The position numbers were made by a program, and so were the translations under genes. The notes below the pieces were generated by a model. It worked only from the letters and a program-made list of their open reading frames with translations. It was not told the origin of the DNA and ran no database searches. This document shows positions 1-7,843 of a DNA stretch of 19,415 nucleotides, one piece after another; within the stretch, counting starts at the first letter, position 1, and each line of letters starts with the position of its first letter. The DNA lies in the NCBI GenBank assembly GCA_903927605.1, contig CAIYNT010000259.1:1-19415 (forward strand). The letters are read 5' to 3'. This DNA is from an uncultured Holophagaceae bacterium. GTDB lineage: Bacteria; Acidobacteriota; Holophagae; Holophagales; Holophagaceae.

Positions 1-72
1 CGGGGGCACGGGGCCTGCGGCGGGATTCAACGGCTTGGTGGGTCAATCCGGAGCTCCTGAATTAGATGCCGG

Positions 73-1530
73 TCAAGAGCCTATATGCAGCTGCTTCCAG
101 ACCTCATTGCCGATGAGCAGGGTCAGCTGGGACTGGAACGCGACATAGTCGAAGCGGTTCTTGAGGTGCTGGGCGGTCATGAGGGATTCGATCAGCTGGG
201 CCTTGATAACTTCCTGGGTTTCCACCAGCTCGTTCTCGTAGGCCCGGGTGTTCAGGTCCCGGTTCTCCGTGGCGGCCTTCATGGCTTCGCCCGTCGCCTC
301 GAGGGATTTGCGGGTGGCGTCCAGGCCCATCAAGGTGTCCTTGACCATCAGGCCGATGCCCTCCTTCAGCAGGAACTGCTGCTCCTTGGTCTGCTCAAGC
401 CGGGCATGCGCCTCCCGCACCTGGTTCTTCACCAGCTGGCCGTTGAAGATCGGGATCTTCACGCCCAGGCCCAGTGTCCAGCCTTTCTTGTTGTTGTCCG
501 TGGCGAGGCCGGCGTTGTAGCCGTTCCAGAACTGCTGGAGGTCCACGGTCATGGCCAGCTTGGGGTAGTAGCCGCTCTTGGCGGTGGTCTCGGCGCCTTC
601 CAGGGAGCGGAGCCCGGCCTCCAGCTTCTCCCAGTCCAGATTCCAGCGGTAGGCCGTGCTCACCAGCTGGTCCAGGTCGACGGCATAGGGCGTGAAGGGG
701 ATCTCCTGGGTCGCCGGGACGACATTGGCCCGCCAGTCCAGGCCCATGGTGTTGGCCAGGGCGGCCTGGGACATCTGCTCGTTCTTCTCGAGCAAGGCGA
801 CGGTCGCGCGGATGGTCTCCACCATGACCTTGTTGCTCAGGTAGTCCGTCTTCTTGACCTTGCCGGAACCCTCCTTGTACATGGTCTCCGTCAGGCTGAG
901 GGTCGCTTCCATGCGGGCCAGGGTGTCCTTGCCCACCTGGTGGAGCTGCCGCGCCAGCACCGCGCCGTAGTACATCCGCGTCACGCTGTCCTGGATCTCC
1001 AGATCCGTCCGGCGGACTTCCGCCTTGGCGATAGCCATGCCGCCCTGGGCCTGCTGGCCCAGCCCCCGGCGCAGGCCGCCGTCCCACAGCAGCCAGGTGG
1101 CGTTCAGGCTGGCGGCGGTGGTGTCCCGGTCCATCAGCTTGATGTCCTGGGTCGGAACCTGGAAGGACTGAGCCGGTGTCTGGAGCGGGCCGAAGGGCGT
1201 GACGATGGTCTGCGGGGGGATCGCGAAGCCCGTGGAAGGGAACAGGAAATTCGGGGCCTTGTCCATGTGCTGGAAGCCGACCTGCATCCCGAGCTGGGGC
1301 CAGTAGCCTGCCAGGGACTGCCGGTGCTGGGCCTCGGCGATTTCCAGCGCCCGTGCCGAGGCGGGGCGGCGATGGTTGTGCTCCATGGCGAAATGGAGGC
1401 ACTGGTCGAGGGAAAGGGGGCCTTGGGGCGGAGCGGTCGGGTCGGGTCCACCGATGGAAGCGCTTGCGGCGATAACCGCGAGCAGCGCCACCCGGAATCC
1501 GAATGCCAGGGTTGGATCCTTCGATTTCAT
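73..1530 (-). CDS. TolC-family outer-membrane efflux protein
   Basis: This 485-residue protein fits the TolC/OEP family, the trimeric outer-membrane channels that work with RND or ABC pumps or type I secretion systems. Residues 1-26 look like a signal peptide: a charged start, a hydrophobic stretch around FRVALLAVIAAS, then small residues. The mature start PLSLDQCLHFAMEHN matches the usual TolC opening (LTLxxAlxxAlxxN). Two long helical, Ala/Gln/Leu-rich halves follow, with the second around residues 290-470, as expected for the duplicated OEP fold. Length is normal for the family. The start is the ATG at 1530 and the stop is TGA at 73. No pump or adaptor gene is visible in the window; any partner would lie left of position 1, downstream of this gene. 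The substrate cannot be predicted. Confidence 0.9.
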   Translation of the reverse strand: MKSKDPTLAFGFRVALLAVIAASASIGGPDPTAPPQGPLSLDQCLHFAMEHNHRRPASARALEIAEAQHRQSLAGYWPQLGMQVGFQHMDKAPNFLFPSTGFAIPPQTIVTPFGPLQTPAQSFQVPTQDIKLMDRDTTAASLNATWLLWDGGLRRGLGQQAQGGMAIAKAEVRRTDLEIQDSVTRMYYGAVLARQLHQVGKDTLARMEATLSLTETMYKEGSGKVKKTDYLSNKVMVETIRATVALLEKNEQMSQAALANTMGLDWRANVVPATQEIPFTPYAVDLDQLVSTAYRWNLDWEKLEAGLRSLEGAETTAKSGYYPKLAMTVDLQQFWNGYNAGLATDNNKKGWTLGLGVKIPIFNGQLVKNQVREAHARLEQTKEQQFLLKEGIGLMVKDTLMGLDATRKSLEATGEAMKAATENRDLNTRAYENELVETQEVIKAQLIESLMTAQHLKNRFDYVAFQSQLTLLIGNEVWKQLHIGS

Positions 1531-1745
1531 ATCGGGCCTTTGAGCAGAATGGAGGTGGAAGAGAGTGTGGCCGTGCCGAGAAAAGTGAGGTGATTCCTAA
1601 GCTTTATCGAACCTCGATTCAAGGGGGCTGAGTTTGTGACATGGAGGTACTTATAGACGGCTGGTCCTTCGGGAGCTTAGCAGTTGGCGTGGCCTCATCC
1701 ACAGGCGGCGAGCCTTCCTACCGGTGCCACGGTGCCTGGACGGGA

Positions 1746-1779
1746 GGGATTGTCCACCCAAGTAGACGGCAACAATCCC
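1746..1779. repeat. 8-bp perfect inverted repeat (hairpin) in intergenic region
   Basis: GGGATTGT (1746-1753) and ACAATCCC (1772-1779) are perfect reverse complements around an 18-base loop. GGAGG at 1743-1747 could also pair with CCTCC at 1793-1797, so a larger nested fold is possible. It lies between the two divergent genes and far (about 350 bases) upstream of the exoprotein start. It could be part of a structured leader, an attenuator or chance. I do not recognise a known riboswitch. Confidence 0.4.
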
Positions 1780-1914
1780 AAGGCGGGGGAACCTCCTTGA
1801 CAAGGGCATCTGGGATCAGGATCAGACCGGTACTCATTAAGGTTTAATCGAGATGCACTGAATGCAAAACACTAAGAAAAATTCGCGATATTTATCCAGC
1901 AAGAAACCTAATTT

Positions 1915-1938
1915 TTTTGTTTTATCAAGAAAACAAAA
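1915..1938. repeat. 9-bp perfect palindrome in AT-rich core
   Basis: TTTTGTTTT (1915-1923) and AAAACAAAA (1930-1938) are perfect reverse complements around the 6-base spacer ATCAAG. This is the shape of a repressor operator or a weak intrinsic terminator, and it sits in the AT-rich island between divergent promoters. No cognate regulator gene is in the window. A low-complexity coincidence is possible, since the arms are almost all T and A. Confidence 0.4.
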
Positions 1939-2125
1939 GACTTATAAATTGGTATTATCTAAATTCTAGAATTCAGATACAGGCTTCAGACCCGAAGGTC
2001 GGCAATAAGGAGCCAGGGAGGCATTGCCTACTCATTAACGCTCGAAATATATGCCTTAACCCATTTTGATCTGATCGGTTCCCTGCGGTACCCCCGTTGC
2101 CTTTGTCTGGCAGCGGAGGAATCAC

Positions 2126-4921
2126 ATGCGATCCGAAAATCGTCTAGCCAAGCTTCAGGGATGGGTCATCGCCGGGATGTTGATCCAGTTTGCTTGTGGG
2201 GGCGGCGGCGCCAGCAGCAGCAGTCCCAGTCAGGCCCCGATCCAGCCCGCTTCGGAGAGCGTCACGCTGATTGGCGCCCCGGCGGATCTCACGGTTGGTG
2301 ACGCCTTGCCCGTCACTGCCCAGGTCCAGGGCTCCTCCGGCACCGCCGTGACCTGGACGGTGGATGACATACCGAACGGCAACAGTGATGTGGGAACTAT
2401 CACCGGCAGCGGGAATGCCGTCACGTACGTAGCCCCGCAGGCTGAAGGCACTCACGTGGTGGTTGCCACCAGCCTGGTCGATCCCTCCAAGGCTGCCAGT
2501 GGCCAGATGCGCGTTCACCTTCGCTCCACGGTTTCATCGGTGACGGTGGGCCCCGCAGTCTGGTCCCTGAATGTGGGAACCCAGGAACAGTTCACCGCCA
2601 CGGTAGCCGGAACGGGCGCCTACAGTTCCGGGATCACCTGGTCCTGCCTTCGCGGAACCATCACCAGCGGTGGCCTCTATACGGCTCCTGCCACAGCTGG
2701 TGCCGATACGGTGACAGCCACGAGCGTCCAGGATGGGTCCAAGAAGGGGACCTCGACCATCACGGTGACCCCCGCTTCAGTCGCCCCGCCCACCTCCAGC
2801 ATCACCTCCGTCTCAGTCAGCCCGGCGACGCTCACCCTGGCTCCAAGTGCCCAGTCTTCTCTTACCGCCACTGTGGCTGGCACTGGCACGTTCAGCTATG
2901 GTGTCACCTGGTCCTGTCTCCACGGAACCATTACCAGCGGCGGTCTCTATACGGCCCCCTCTACCGCCGGCAGTGACACGGTGACGGCGACGAGTGTCCA
3001 GGACGGCTCCAAGATGGGCACTTCAACTGTCACGGTGGCCGCCACCCCAGTCACGCCGCCTCCGGCCACCGGTCCCGTGATCAGCGCAGTCACGGCAAGC
3101 TCCCTCACCCAGACCGGAGCGACGATTTCCTGGACCTTGAACGAGGTTGGAACCGGGCAGGTCTTCTACGGGCTCACCACAACCTACGGAAGCACGACCA
3201 ACCCCGAACTGAGCTTCAACTATTCGGCCCACGCCCAGAACATCGCCGGGCTGACGGCCGGGACCCTGTACCACTACTGCGTCAAGTCGGCGGACCAGGC
3301 CGGAAACCTCACCGCGTCCGGGGACTATACCTTCACCACCTCTCCCGCGGCCCCCAATCCACCTGCCACTAGCATCACCTCCGTGGCCGTGAGCCCGACC
3401 ACCTCCACCTTGAACACGGGTGCACAGACCTCCTTTACCGTAACGGTAGCTGGCACCGGTTCCTACAATTCCAGTGTCACCTGGTCCTGCCTCCACGGGA
3501 CCATCACCAGCGGCGGCCTCTACACGGCACCTGCCACCGCCGGCAGTGACACCGTGACAGCCAAGAGCGTCCAGGATGGGACCAAGACGGCTGCGGCGAG
3601 CATCACGGTAGCCTCGGCCTCCACTCCTCCTGCGCCCACCATCACTTCCGTTTCAGTCAGCCCGGCCGTACTCACCCTGAACACGGGTGCCCAGTCCTCT
3701 TTCACGGCCACGATCACCGGCACGGGCTCTTATAGTTACGGAGTCACCTGGTCCTGCCTCAAGGGAACCATCACCAGCGGCGGCCTCTACACGGCTCCTG
3801 CCGCCGCCAGCAGTGACACCGTGACGGCTACCAGCGTTCAGGATGGCTCCAAGACCGCCGCTTCGAGCGTCACGATTTCCTCTAGTTCCACCCCCTCAGG
3901 GACCAGCGTCAAATCCGCACCCTACAATGCCTATGGCGACGGCGTGCATGACGATACGGCTGCCATCCAGGCCTGCATCAATGCCTGTGCCTCGGGTGGA
4001 GCCGTCGCCGTTCCGGCAGGAACGTACCTGATCAACCCGACCGTCGGCAGCGGCGTCTGGGGCTTGATGCTCCATTCCAACATGACGTTCGCCATGGCCT
4101 CCGGGGCAACCCTGCAAGCGAAAGGCGTCTCTTCAGACACCTATGGGATCCTCTGCTCCAATGGTGGGTCTAACATCACGATCACGGGCGGGAACATCGT
4201 CGGTGAACGTGCGACTCACACTGGGACTGGTGGAGAGTCGGGAATGGGTATCTATTTGAATGCCTCCAATGTCACCGTCAGCGGTGTGAACATCAGTGAG
4301 TGCTGGGGCGATGGAATCTATATCTGCGATAACTCGTCCAACATCACCATCACGAACTGTGTCTGTAATCACAACCGGCGTCAGGGCCTCTCGATCACCG
4401 CTGGCAACATGTTCTTGGTTCAGAACTGCACCTTCAGCAATACGACTGGGACTGATCCGCAGTGTGGCATCGACATTGAACCCAATGGAACTGTTCCCGT
4501 CACTGGCGTCCATATTACCAACTGCCAGATTTTCAACAACGTTGGAGGTGGCGTCCAGCAGGGCAATGTTGGCAATGCTGCTTCCGGCACCTTGCTAGAA
4601 AATTGCAACATCTACGGCAATGGTGGCGGCGGCTACAACGATGGTGGCATCAGGTTCGTGGAAACCCATGACAACATCATCCAAAACAACAACGTCCACA
4701 ACAACCTGAACGGCGGAATCATGCTGGACAGCAATGCAGGGATCGGTTGCCCCAATACCAAAGTCATCGGGAACACCGTGACGAGTAATAGCGGATGGGG
4801 GATCACGGCCTCGCTCTGCAATGGATCTGTCATCACCGGGAACACGATCACCGGGAACTCGGGAACCAGTTTCTCTTACGATGGCTCCACCGGTACCTAC
4901 TCGCCGAACACCACCCAGTGA
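2126..4921 (+). CDS. Large secreted Ig-repeat / beta-helix protein (putative lipoprotein)
   Basis: This 931-residue exported protein begins with basic residues, a hydrophobic stretch (residues 12-23) and Cys24 followed by GGGG and a Ser-rich linker. That looks like a lipoprotein signal, although the lipobox QFAC is not ideal. Residues 45-132 form a divergent Ig-like domain. Four closely related Ig-like repeats lie at about 136-215, 226-304, 416-495 and 505-585, each carrying TWSCLxGTITSGGLYTAP and DTVTA(T/K)SVQDG. A fibronectin-III-like domain (about 316-405) splits them into pairs. Residues 594-925 form a right-handed beta-helix of the pectate-lyase superfamily: GDGVHDDTAAIQACINA and AVAVPAGTYLI, then Asn-rich ladder repeats such as NITITN and VITGNTITGN. 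The ribosome-binding site GGAGGAATCAC precedes the ATG. The likely role is surface attachment or polysaccharide binding or cleavage; I cannot assign a substrate or catalytic residues. Confidence 0.85.
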   Translation: MRSENRLAKLQGWVIAGMLIQFACGGGGASSSSPSQAPIQPASESVTLIGAPADLTVGDALPVTAQVQGSSGTAVTWTVDDIPNGNSDVGTITGSGNAVTYVAPQAEGTHVVVATSLVDPSKAASGQMRVHLRSTVSSVTVGPAVWSLNVGTQEQFTATVAGTGAYSSGITWSCLRGTITSGGLYTAPATAGADTVTATSVQDGSKKGTSTITVTPASVAPPTSSITSVSVSPATLTLAPSAQSSLTATVAGTGTFSYGVTWSCLHGTITSGGLYTAPSTAGSDTVTATSVQDGSKMGTSTVTVAATPVTPPPATGPVISAVTASSLTQTGATISWTLNEVGTGQVFYGLTTTYGSTTNPELSFNYSAHAQNIAGLTAGTLYHYCVKSADQAGNLTASGDYTFTTSPAAPNPPATSITSVAVSPTTSTLNTGAQTSFTVTVAGTGSYNSSVTWSCLHGTITSGGLYTAPATAGSDTVTAKSVQDGTKTAAASITVASASTPPAPTITSVSVSPAVLTLNTGAQSSFTATITGTGSYSYGVTWSCLKGTITSGGLYTAPAAASSDTVTATSVQDGSKTAASSVTISSSSTPSGTSVKSAPYNAYGDGVHDDTAAIQACINACASGGAVAVPAGTYLINPTVGSGVWGLMLHSNMTFAMASGATLQAKGVSSDTYGILCSNGGSNITITGGNIVGERATHTGTGGESGMGIYLNASNVTVSGVNISECWGDGIYICDNSSNITITNCVCNHNRRQGLSITAGNMFLVQNCTFSNTTGTDPQCGIDIEPNGTVPVTGVHITNCQIFNNVGGGVQQGNVGNAASGTLLENCNIYGNGGGGYNDGGIRFVETHDNIIQNNNVHNNLNGGIMLDSNAGIGCPNTKVIGNTVTSNSGWGITASLCNGSVITGNTITGNSGTSFSYDGSTGTYSPNTTQ
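2531..3880 (+). repeat. Four intragenic Ig-like repeats of about 80 codons
   Basis: Repeat units lie at about 2531-2770, 2801-3037, 3371-3610 and 3638-3880. They are similar in DNA as well as in protein: each has a block reading ACCTGGTCCTG followed about ten bases later by ACCATCACCAGCGG or a near match. The FN3-like segment (about 3071-3340) interrupts the array. Such similarity allows unequal recombination, so copy number may differ between strains. Confidence 0.8.
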
Positions 4922-4951
4922 GGGTTGCATTCGGTCTCTCAAGACCTTGAA

Positions 4952-5001
4952 ATGGGCGAAGGCATTCGGAAACCTGAGGGTGGCCGAATGCCTTTGCCCA
5001 T
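4952..5001 (+). terminator. Strong 18-bp hairpin after the exoprotein gene
   Basis: The arm at 4952-4969 (ATGGGCGAAGGCATTCGG) pairs with 4984-5001 along 18 bases, with a single G-U wobble and a 14-base loop. It starts 30 bases after the stop codon, the place for a transcription terminator. No T-run follows, so it would be a non-canonical (L-shaped or Rho-assisted) terminator or an RNA-stabilising 3' hairpin. The rest of 4922-5225 contains nothing I can identify. Confidence 0.65.
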
Positions 5002-5225
5002 GCCTCAGACAAGGCCCCAAGCCCTAGGGATTCAGGCGCAGTGACGAGGCCTAGGAAACGGCGCACGACTGAGAAGTAACACGGCTTGACCTGCCTGAGC
5101 CTCGGCCCCGGGTTCCTGCGCGTCCTGGCCACCCATCCAAAGAGATGGGCAGGCGTGATTGGTCGGCCTGGGTGGATAATCTGGCCTCAGCCGGTGTGGC
5201 CATGGGGGATGGGACCTTGGGACGG

Positions 5226-6116
5226 ATGGTGGTTGCGGGCGGGACGGGACTGGTGGGCAGTCACTTGGTGCGCACGCTGCTGGAACAGGGCCTCCGAGTC
5301 ACGGTGCTGACCCGAAATCCGCAGACCGTGAACCTGCCCACCGATGCCGAGGCACACGACTGGAATGAGCTGCCCGCCCTGCTGGAGGGTGCAGACGCGG
5401 TCATCAACCTGACGGGAGAAGGCATCGCTGACCAGCGCTGGAGTGCCCGGCGGAAGGCCGCCATCAGGGACAGCCGCACCGGCACCACTGCGCGGCTGGT
5501 GGCGGCCATGCGCGCTTGCCCGCAACCACCGGCGGCGCTGGTGAACGCCTCTGCCATCGGGTTCTATGTACCCCGGGGCGGTGACCCGGTAAATGAGGAC
5601 AGTGGGCCGGGCGTGGGCTTTCTCGCGGAGGTCTGCCAGGCCTGGGAAGCAGAAGCGATGCAGGCCGCGGCCATCGTGCGCGTGGCCCTGGTCCGCATCG
5701 GCGTGGTGCTAGCCCCAGAGGGTGGTGCCCTGCCGAAGATGGCCTTGCCCGTGCGCTGGTTCCTGGGCAGCAAGCTCGGTTCAGGGGAGCAGGGGCTCAG
5801 CTGGATCCACATCGACGACCTGGTGGCCATGCTCATCGAGGCCGCGCGGAACCCAGCCTGGCAGGGGGCCTTCAATGGCACAGCCCCACAGCCACTCAGC
5901 AATGAGGTCTTCACACGCCTCATCGCCAGGCGACTCCATCGCCCCCTGTTGCCCGTTCCCGCCATTTTGACCGCCTCCGCCCTGAGACTGGCGCTGGGTG
6001 AACTGGCGGAAGGGCTGCTGCTGGGAGGCGCCTTCGTGCTCCCGGAACGCGCGCAGGCCCTGGGGTTCCAGTTCCGCTTCCCCCAGGCCGAGGCGGCCCT
6101 GGAGGACCTGCTGTGA
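5226..6116 (+). CDS. TIGR01777-family NAD(P)-binding epimerase-like protein
   Basis: This is an extended short-chain dehydrogenase/epimerase-type protein of 296 residues. It opens with the dinucleotide-binding glycine motif GGTGLVG (residues 5-11) in a Rossmann beta-alpha unit. The family hallmark segments follow: AVINLTGEGIADQRWS, the NASAIGFY stretch and LSWIHIDDLV. The C-terminal DUF1731-type tail matches HRPLLPVPA through LGFQFRFP. I chose the ATG at 5226 because the protein then begins where family members begin. An upstream in-frame ATG at 5145 would add 27 residues that resemble no domain. Neither start has a strong ribosome-binding site. The reaction is unknown for the family (E. coli YfcH is a member). 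It overlaps the next gene by four bases. Confidence 0.85.
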   Translation: MVVAGGTGLVGSHLVRTLLEQGLRVTVLTRNPQTVNLPTDAEAHDWNELPALLEGADAVINLTGEGIADQRWSARRKAAIRDSRTGTTARLVAAMRACPQPPAALVNASAIGFYVPRGGDPVNEDSGPGVGFLAEVCQAWEAEAMQAAAIVRVALVRIGVVLAPEGGALPKMALPVRWFLGSKLGSGEQGLSWIHIDDLVAMLIEAARNPAWQGAFNGTAPQPLSNEVFTRLIARRLHRPLLPVPAILTASALRLALGELAEGLLLGGAFVLPERAQALGFQFRFPQAEAALEDLL

Positions 6117-6574
6117 GGGAAGAGGTGTTTGTCGCGACACAGGACCTACCCGCGCCGCGCAGCGACGTGTTCGCCTTCTTCGCGGATCCGGCGAATCTAG
6201 AAGCCCTCACGCCACCGTGGCTGCGTTTCGAGGTGCTCACGCCACGCCCCCTGCCCCGGGGCGAGGGGGCCCTCTTCGACTACCGCATCAAAGTGCGCGG
6301 CCTGCCCATCCGCTGGCGCACCCTCATCGAGACCTTCGTGCCCGGCGAGCGCTTCACAGACCGCCAGATTGCGGGGCCCTACGCCCTCTGGCACCACACC
6401 CACCGCTTCGAGGATCTGCCGGATGGCGGTACCCGCATGACGGACCAGGTGCGCTACCGCCTGGGCTGGGGCGTCCTTGGTCGACTCGTCACGGCCCTAT
6501 GGGTACATCGGGACATCCAACGGATCTTCGACTACCGGAAGCAAGTGCTGGCGGAGCGGTTCAGCCAGCCCTGA
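6113..6574 (+). CDS. SRPBCC (START/polyketide-cyclase-like) family protein
   Basis: This 153-residue protein has the SRPBCC ligand-pocket pattern: an N-terminal strand EEVFVATQDLPAP, then DVFAFFADPANLEALTPPWL, then the central strands DYRIKVRGLPIRWRT and FTDRQIAGPYALWHHTHRF, and a long C-terminal helix ending near RKQVLAERF. Translation starts at a GTG (6113) that overlaps the preceding TGA, so it is probably coupled to the TIGR01777 gene. As I recall, the two domains occur fused in one polypeptide in some other bacteria, which supports a joint function. The ligand is unknown. The gene ends 12 bases before the convergent permease gene, with no room for a separate terminator. Confidence 0.85.
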   Translation: MREEVFVATQDLPAPRSDVFAFFADPANLEALTPPWLRFEVLTPRPLPRGEGALFDYRIKVRGLPIRWRTLIETFVPGERFTDRQIAGPYALWHHTHRFEDLPDGGTRMTDQVRYRLGWGVLGRLVTALWVHRDIQRIFDYRKQVLAERFSQP

Positions 6575-6586
6575 CCCCAGGCCCGA

Positions 6587-7843
6587 TCAGTCGGGCCCAA
6601 CGAGCAGTCCCGGTTCCGGCAGCGGCCGTGCTCGGCTCACCAGGACCACCACCCCCCCAAAGAGCATCATGCCGATCACGCCCATGGCGGCTTCCGTGTT
6701 CAGCATGCCCCTGGCGCCCCAGTGCGTGTGGGCCCAGCCATCCAGCATGATCATGGCGGTGATCGGCGCGTTGCTCAGGGAAACGAAAGCGTTGTACTGG
6801 GTCGATGCCGCGCCGGTGCCCATGGCCTCGAGCGCGAAGGCGGTGAAGCCTGCGTAGGTCAAGCCGGCCACCAGGGCGTACAGAGAAGTCCACAAGAGGT
6901 ACATGGCCTCGGTTCGCGGCGCGGAAGCCATGCCGACGGCGCAGGCCGCCTGCAGCAGCCCATAGAGCACGTAGGCCGATTTGCGATCCATCCGGTCGCA
7001 AATCCACCCACCCGCCAGGCATCCGACCGATGACAGAACGCCTCCGAGGACCCCCGTCACTAGGGCGACGGTGGCGACCGAAACCTGCCAGTCCCCGGCC
7101 ACCGCAGCCCACAGATTCATAGCGGCGCCGGAGCCGATCGGCAGGATGCAAAGGATCAGCGCGAGAAACCCCATCCGGGATCGGGCGACCCTCCAGACAT
7201 CGCGAATCAAGTTTCTCAGGGTCCCACCATAGGTTGCGGCCCTGAGGGTCGATTCCACCTCGGGCAGGGCCAGAAGTCCGGTGCAGCATAGGAGGCACAC
7301 ACCGCCCAGGATGGCCCCCGGCATCCAGGTGCCCGAGAGACGTTGCGCCAGCCAGAGGCCAAGTCCCCCTCCAATCCCCATTCCCGCAAAATTGCCGGCC
7401 TGGTACCAGCCCGCTGCCCGCCCCTTCAGGGCCGCGGGCACCACGCAGGCCATGAGGCCACCCGCGGCATTGGACACGAAGGTCGAGGCAACCATCGAGG
7501 CCAGTGCGATCACGGTGAGCAGCGGAAGGTGGGTCCCGTCGGCGGGCAGCATCCCCAGGCTCAGGAGGCCAAGCCCACTCCCCACGGCCCCCAGGAGATA
7601 CCAGCCCTTCCGGCTGAGGGTCGTGTCCACGAGATGGGCCCACCCGAATCCCCACACCGTTGGAAGGAGACTGATGGCCACCAGGGTGGCGATCCGCTCC
7701 ACGGACACACCGGCCTTCGAGAGCAGGTACGCCAGCACCACGCTGACGAACCCCCCCACCATGCCGTAGGGGATGACGAGCACCATGAACACACTGGGAT
7801 GCGGGCGCGAGGGAGACGGCTCCTGGCCGGGGATCTCGGCCAC
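6587..7843 (-). CDS. MFS permease, AmpG/PAT-like
   Basis: This 418-residue integral membrane protein has about 12 hydrophobic segments in two halves, separated by a basic cytoplasmic loop (around TLRNLIRDVWRVARSR). Conserved MFS-type pieces include GFGWAHLVDTTLSRKGWYLLG after the second helix and AGGWICDRMDRKSAYVLYG in the second half, the latter being the MFS A-like motif. PTVWGFGWAHLVD and the GRAAGWYQAGNFAGMGIGGG segment resemble the AmpG / acetyl-CoA-transporter branch, which imports muropeptides or related molecules, but the substrate is inferred only by resemblance. The GTG start at 7843 shares one base with the TAG stop of the helicase gene (TAGTG), indicating translational coupling at the end of that operon. 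Confidence 0.8.
   Translation of the reverse strand: MAEIPGQEPSPSRPHPSVFMVLVIPYGMVGGFVSVVLAYLLSKAGVSVERIATLVAISLLPTVWGFGWAHLVDTTLSRKGWYLLGAVGSGLGLLSLGMLPADGTHLPLLTVIALASMVASTFVSNAAGGLMACVVPAALKGRAAGWYQAGNFAGMGIGGGLGLWLAQRLSGTWMPGAILGGVCLLCCTGLLALPEVESTLRAATYGGTLRNLIRDVWRVARSRMGFLALILCILPIGSGAAMNLWAAVAGDWQVSVATVALVTGVLGGVLSSVGCLAGGWICDRMDRKSAYVLYGLLQAACAVGMASAPRTEAMYLLWTSLYALVAGLTYAGFTAFALEAMGTGAASTQYNAFVSLSNAPITAMIMLDGWAHTHWGARGMLNTEAAMGVIGMMLFGGVVVLVSRARPLPEPGLLVGPD

Larger units (their letters stand above)
1531..2125. other. Gene-free divergent intergenic region with AT-rich core
   Basis: About 595 bases separate the divergently transcribed TolC-like gene and the large exoprotein gene. I see no convincing coding sequence. 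A 68-codon open frame at 1641-1847 has no recognisable family pattern and reads through a hairpin region. Roughly 1850-1985 is strikingly AT-rich, with runs of T and A and a perfect inverted repeat, unlike everything else in the window. The region must hold promoters for both flanking genes. Several TATAAA/TATTAT-like boxes occur at 1943-1958, but I could not pair any with a well-spaced -35 box. The exoprotein has a good ribosome-binding site, GGAGGAATCAC, directly before its ATG. Confidence 0.6.

Noticed and set aside
85..1593. Long 502-codon open frame opposite the TolC-like gene
   Set aside because: It has low-complexity Gly/Leu/His-rich composition typical of antisense frames in GC-rich DNA, and the TolC frame on the other strand has clear family motifs.
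1641..1847. 68-codon frame in the intergenic region
   Set aside because: It has no ribosome-binding site with proper spacing, no recognisable motif, and it overlaps an inverted repeat.
1980..2125. c-di-GMP (GEMM) riboswitch before the exoprotein
   Set aside because: GGCAAT/ATTGCC pairing exists, but the required GCAAAGCC core and tetraloop pattern are absent.
5145..5225. Upstream ATG for the TIGR01777 protein at 5145
   Set aside because: The added 27 residues match no domain, and the Rossmann motif would not be near the N-terminus as it is in the family; the start at 5226 is preferred.
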